Shown here piece after piece: positions 60,919 to 64,000 of a stretch of DNA of 64,000 nt. How positions within the stretch are numbered: the stretch's first letter is position 1; every line of letters starts with the position of its first letter. The notes under the pieces were generated by a model. The model saw only the letters and a list, made by a program, of their open reading frames with translations, had not been told where the DNA came from and ran no database searches. The stretch is from JADKFD01 sp050250665 (GTDB lineage: Bacteria > Pseudomonadota > Gammaproteobacteria > Xanthomonadales > SZUA-5), in the NCBI GenBank assembly GCA_050250665.1, contig JBFWOF010000020.1:1-64000 (forward strand), in the 5' to 3' direction. Both the position numbers and the translations under genes were made by a program.

Positions 60919-61461
60919 GTCTCGGCATCGCCGATGTTGGGGTGCGCTTTGCTTACCCCAACGGTCATGGCTGTGGGCCACTCGCAATCATGAAAGTCGC
61001 TGGTGCCATGACCGTTGCATAGGTTTTCCTGCCTAACCCCTCCCCAGCCCTCCCCGAACATCGGGGAGGGAGCGACAGCACTCGCCGGAACGGCTTTCAC
61101 GGCAACCTATGCGGGCTGTCAATTTTCGCGCCAATGTGCGCCTGTGGTGTGCGCTGCGCGGGCGCCAACCCAAATGCAAGCGGACTGTTCGCCGTTATTC
61201 GAAGCAGCTGTCACCCGCTTTCGCCGACGGATCGAAAAAGGCCAGCGACGCCACCGACTCCGCTCGCGCATCAGCCGACAGGCGAATCCCATCGGCGTCC
61301 ATTTTTTGATCTGCGACATTTTGCCCACTGGCCACTCCTTGCCTGCGAGCCGTCTTGGCAGATCCGGGCAATGAGCCCCTTCGGCTGCACCGGCTCTTGT
61401 ACTCGAGCAGACCGCTTTTTCGATTTGTCCGGGGACGTTCGAAACCAGACTGGAGAATCCA

Positions 61462-62418
61462 ATGAGAAGTCGAAGGATGGGAAAGGGATTCAGTTTTGTA
61501 TTTTTCTTGATGCTGTTGTTGTGCATTGCCGGCTGTCATTCCCGGGCCATCAAGCAGCAAGGTTCGGAGATCGCAACGGTGGGCGTAAGCACGAGTGAGC
61601 AGCTCGCACGCTTCTATGAGTCTCTCGCAGATGACACCGTCGACAGTCATGAATTCAACGCTTTCCGCGAGGGGGTTGTTGACGTCGAAGTCATTGAAGG
61701 AGCGGATAAACGCGATCAGACCCTCACGGAAAATCTCGCGGCGCTGAAATCACGAGCTCTGTTGGCGGCGAAAATGAAAGGTGTCTACGAAGCGCTGGGG
61801 GCGCTATCGGGAAGCGACACAGCGACGGCGACAAGAACGGCTGCGGAGGGACTGGCAGGCGCCGTGCTTGCAGTTCGCTCAGCACCGCTCGCGGATCCTT
61901 CTGCCAACGGCACCAAGACCTTGGTTGGCCTCATCGCTGAGGATCTGATGCTGTATTTGCAGAGCAAGGAGATCTTGAAGGCGGAAAAGCTCGCAAGGGA
62001 GTTGGAAAAGAGCCTCCAGGAACTCTTTGAGATCGAGAAGGAGACCTATCAGTCGATAGCGCGGTTCCGCGCGGAAAAAGCCGGGACCGTTGCCCTGGGC
62101 ATGTTGTCGCGAAAGGAGTTGAACCCATGGCCGCTCATCCAGCGCGTTCTCCTGCCCTACGGTGTCGTTGTTCAGGACACCAAGGCCTTTCCGGCAAACG
62201 CAGACACGCTCAAGGGATTCGAAAAGCTCCTCATTGCCCGTACTCGGCGCCTCGCCCGACTTTCAGACCTCGCATCCAGCGACATGGCTGGTGGACTCTC
62301 AAAACTCGCAAAAGCGCACTCGGAGTTTCCTGTGACCCGCTCTTTGGATGACGCCATTGCCAACACCCAACGTGTCAAGGCCTATCTGGATGCGATGGCC
62401 CTGATCCGCAACCACTGA
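61462..62418 (+). CDS. predicted lipoprotein of unknown family
   Basis: 318 residues. A basic start and hydrophobic run (SFVFFLMLLLCIAGC) end in a lipobox. The mature protein is mostly alpha-helical with two Ala-rich stretches (GALSGSDTATATRTAAEGLAGAVLAV; KAEKLARELEKSLQELFEIEKE, coiled coil). GC is lower than in neighbouring genes (50-57% in the lines counted). No family is recognised. It is followed ten bases later by a small tail-anchored protein, so the two are a likely functional pair. Confidence 0.7.
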   Translation: MRSRRMGKGFSFVFFLMLLLCIAGCHSRAIKQQGSEIATVGVSTSEQLARFYESLADDTVDSHEFNAFREGVVDVEVIEGADKRDQTLTENLAALKSRALLAAKMKGVYEALGALSGSDTATATRTAAEGLAGAVLAVRSAPLADPSANGTKTLVGLIAEDLMLYLQSKEILKAEKLARELEKSLQELFEIEKETYQSIARFRAEKAGTVALGMLSRKELNPWPLIQRVLLPYGVVVQDTKAFPANADTLKGFEKLLIARTRRLARLSDLASSDMAGGLSKLAKAHSEFPVTRSLDDAIANTQRVKAYLDAMALIRNH

Positions 62419-62428
62419 GGAGAAAATC

Positions 62429-62812
62429 ATGACCAAGAAAAAAGCCGACAGCTCGACGAACCCCGCCAGCCCGGAAGAAGTCAAGAATGAGGCGGTGGAT
62501 GTACTGCGGGCACAACACAATTTCATCGATTCGAACTTTGAAAAGCTGATGAAGGCTGCTGATGGTGATTCAGCCAAAATCACTCAACTCAAGCGGGCAT
62601 ACCTGGTGTCCTATGATCAGTTCTGGGAGGCAGTAGCACGAACCTTCGCGGCCAATCAACCTATCGTAAAACAGCTGTCGGTTGACATGGCAGCCGCGCA
62701 AAAAGACATCAAGGCCGAACTCGACAATCTCAAGGATGTCGCAAAGGTCTTTCAGTTGCTGACGTCCATCATTGGCATGGCAGCAAGCCTGCTCATGCTG
62801 GCCAGCGCCTGA
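62429..62812 (+). CDS. small protein with C-terminal membrane segment
   Basis: 127 residues with GAGGAG just upstream. Hydrophilic Lys/Ser start, helical middle (AVDVLRAQHNFIDSNFEKLMKAAD), then a C-terminal hydrophobic helix (FQLLTSIIGMAASLLMLASA), so likely tail-anchored in the inner membrane. No family recognised. Same strand as, and immediately after, the lipoprotein gene. Confidence 0.7.
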   Translation: MTKKKADSSTNPASPEEVKNEAVDVLRAQHNFIDSNFEKLMKAADGDSAKITQLKRAYLVSYDQFWEAVARTFAANQPIVKQLSVDMAAAQKDIKAELDNLKDVAKVFQLLTSIIGMAASLLMLASA

Positions 62813-63485
62813 GATTCGACACGGCAAAAACCTGAGCCATGTAGCAGTATCCAGATCAGTCGGAGATTCGAGCCCGCCGCTCCATGCAGCGGGCTCCTCC
62901 ATATCTGATCGAACAAATCGGACACGCCCGGACCCCTCCGACGAGTTCCCACCCAGGCGCTTGGCTGCCGGAAGGGACCCAAGCCGTGGCCTTGCCGTGG
63001 GGATTCGCGAGGAAGATGTCCAGCGGGCTGCTCACATTGCGTCGCGACGGTTCAGCCGCATTACCGCAGCAGTGGTCGCGCCACAAGGGCGCTCCCACAG
63101 GTGGACAACGCCGACATCGTACACCCCAATCAAGAACTTGCGATGCGGGTTCATTGAGAGAAGCGCAGCGTCGAAGCACGCTGGTATTGTGCGGCTTGTG
63201 TGCTGGATTGCTTCCCCCGGATCGAGTCCGGGGTCGCAATTACGCAGCGGGAAGTGCCCGCTTTGCGGGAGTCCCCCTCACCTCTCGCCTGCGGCGAAAT
63301 CGTGTCCCGGCCAGTAGGGCGGTGCTGCCGCCTGCTGACCCGACCAACTTGAGCCAACATCCAACCCTTGGCGCCCTTTCTGCTTTTCCTTCGCGTCCTT
63401 CGCATCCTGCTTTTCGTCCCCGGCTACGAGGAAGGGCCGATCGCGGGCGGAGCCCGCTCCCACAGGCGCGTTGTAGGCTCAAGGC
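62813..63485. other. 673-bp repeat-bearing spacer
   Basis: No gene is supported. It holds 'ggtcgcgccacaagggcgct' (about 63068), a degenerate palindromic element at 63161-63244 with 'gaagcgcagcgtcgaagca' and 'cccggatcgagtccggggtc', the 'ctgcttttccttcgcgtcc' repeat (about 63381-63400) and 'cggagcccgctcccacaggc' (about 63448). Confidence 0.55.
63161..63244. repeat. palindromic GCGTCATTGCGA element, degenerate copy
   Basis: Left end degenerate ('gagagaagcgcagcgtcgaa'), inner 'ctggattgcttcccccgg' and right 'gtccggggtcgcaatta'. Orientation as copy 3. Confidence 0.65.
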
Positions 63486-64000
63486 CTACATGTTCCGCCG
63501 ATACTCGCCGCCTACGTCATACAGCGCATGGCTGATCTGCCCCAGTGAGTGGGTCTTCACGGCTTCCATCAGCGCGGCAAAGAGGTTCTCGCGGGCGCGG
63601 GCGATGGCTTGGAGGCGTTTCATCGGTTTGCCGCCTTCGGCCGGATTGGGCAGGGCAACGTCGTTGCGGGCTTCCTGGAAGGCCTTGACGTTGGCGATCT
63701 GCTGGCCCTTCTCGGCCTCGGTGCTGCGGATCAGCTCGATGGTGGTGGCGACTTCGCCGGCGTGATCCTTGGGCAGGTAGGTGTTGACGCCGATCAGCGG
63801 CAGGCTGCCGTCGTGCTTCTTGTGCTCGTAGTACATCGATTCTTCCTGGATCTTGCCGCGCTGGTACATGGTGTCCATGGCGCCGAGCACGCCGCCGCGC
63901 TCGCTGATGGCTTCGAATTCCTTGTACACGGCTTCCTCGACCAGATCGGTCAGGTAATCGACGGCAAAACTGCCCTGCCAGGGGTTCTCGGTGAAATTGA
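63486..64000 (-). CDS. C-terminal part of IcmF/methylmalonyl-CoA mutase-type protein (partial)
   Basis: The frame is open to the window edge; about 170 residues are visible. It reads ENPWQGSFAVDYLTDLVEEA, then GVLGAMDTMYQRGKIQEES, and ends ISHALYDVGGEYRRNM. The ENPWQGS and 'AMDxMYQRGKIQEESMYYE' blocks are typical of the large subunit of fused isobutyryl-CoA mutase IcmF. The full gene, with its G-protein chaperone and B12 domain, lies beyond the edge. Part of branched-acyl-CoA metabolism. Confidence 0.85.
   Translation of the reverse strand, partial: NFTENPWQGSFAVDYLTDLVEEAVYKEFEAISERGGVLGAMDTMYQRGKIQEESMYYEHKKHDGSLPLIGVNTYLPKDHAGEVATTIELIRSTEAEKGQQIANVKAFQEARNDVALPNPAEGGKPMKRLQAIARARENLFAALMEAVKTHSLGQISHALYDVGGEYRRNM

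Larger units (their letters stand above)
60563..61461. other. 899-bp gene-free, repeat-bearing region
   Basis: No ORF looks coding. It holds a candidate promoter for the metallo-beta-lactamase (60616-60644), two direct repeats (60752-60785 and 60886-60918), a 'ttggggtgcgctttgcttaccccaa' hairpin (about 60937-60961), and 'cccctccccagccctccccg...cggggaggg' (about 61037-61072). From 61100 to 61461 the GC content falls and nothing was recognised. Confidence 0.6.

Noticed and set aside
60621..61100. 159-codon minus-strand ORF upstream of the metallo-beta-lactamase
   Set aside because: It is mostly dispersed spacer repeat read through (the 'ggcggtgagcgc' copies and 'ttggggt' hairpin), with no ribosome site or protein-like composition.
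61119..61526. 135-codon minus-strand ORF
   Set aside because: It overlaps the start of the lipoprotein gene on the other strand and has a random-looking composition. No family is suggested.
1..64000. tRNA, rRNA or integron attC sites
   Set aside because: None recognised by eye, including near the metallo-beta-lactamase where attC would be expected for a cassette. A dedicated RNA/attC search was not possible.

Overview
The window looks like chromosomal DNA from a high-GC gammaproteobacterium. The best guess, from gene order and protein style, is Lysobacterales/Xanthomonadales, Rhodanobacteraceae-like; this is inference without a database search. The central envelope and translation cluster, the surE-pcm-nlpD block and the trpGDC block are core chromosomal genes. 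No tRNA, rRNA, CRISPR array, transposase or integrase was recognised.

Layout. 1-4.1 kb: edge of a small-ORF region (possibly phage-like), an alpha/beta hydrolase, an MscS channel fused to a cyclic-nucleotide-binding domain, and a YebC regulator. 4.5-11.1 kb: a secreted zinc metalloprotease, TfoX-N, DUF2058 and DUF1840 proteins, a YdbS/YdbT PH-domain pair and a small membrane protein. 11.4-13.9 kb: trpG-trpD-trpC. 14.3-29.4 kb, minus strand: rpsB-tsf, then pyrH, then frr-uppS-cdsA-dxr-rseP-bamA-skp-lpxD-fabZ-lpxA-lpxB-rnhB, with many stop/start overlaps. This cluster links translation, isoprenoid and phospholipid precursors, outer-membrane assembly and lipid A synthesis. 29.9-33.3 kb: map-glnD.

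34-44 kb: a TolB/TPR membrane protein, gloB, two secreted beta-propellers, a MotA/MotB-like proton-channel pair outside any flagellar or Tol context, a Sel1-repeat protein and a histone-deacetylase-fold hydrolase. 44.5-52.3 kb: nlpD, pcm, surE (minus), an Smr protein, a hybrid histidine kinase with a TPR sensor, a DUF4080 radical SAM protein and a hypothetical protein. 52.4-59.8 kb: periplasmic glutathione peroxidase, PQQ-type sugar dehydrogenase, a COG2509 FAD protein, hypothetical proteins, a truncated M28 peptidase remnant and a secreted protein with two aspartyl-protease lobes.

59.8-62.8 kb is the most distinctive part. It carries a subclass B1 metallo-beta-lactamase that closely resembles the IMP family, an 0.9 kb gene-free stretch full of repeats, and a lipoprotein plus tail-anchored protein pair of lower GC. 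The right edge is the C-terminal end of an IcmF/methylmalonyl-CoA mutase-type protein.

The spacers are unusually repeat-rich. At least six dispersed repeat families recur, some nested or joined in mosaics, and one 160-bp element with 20-bp terminal inverted repeats supplies the stop codon of pyrH.
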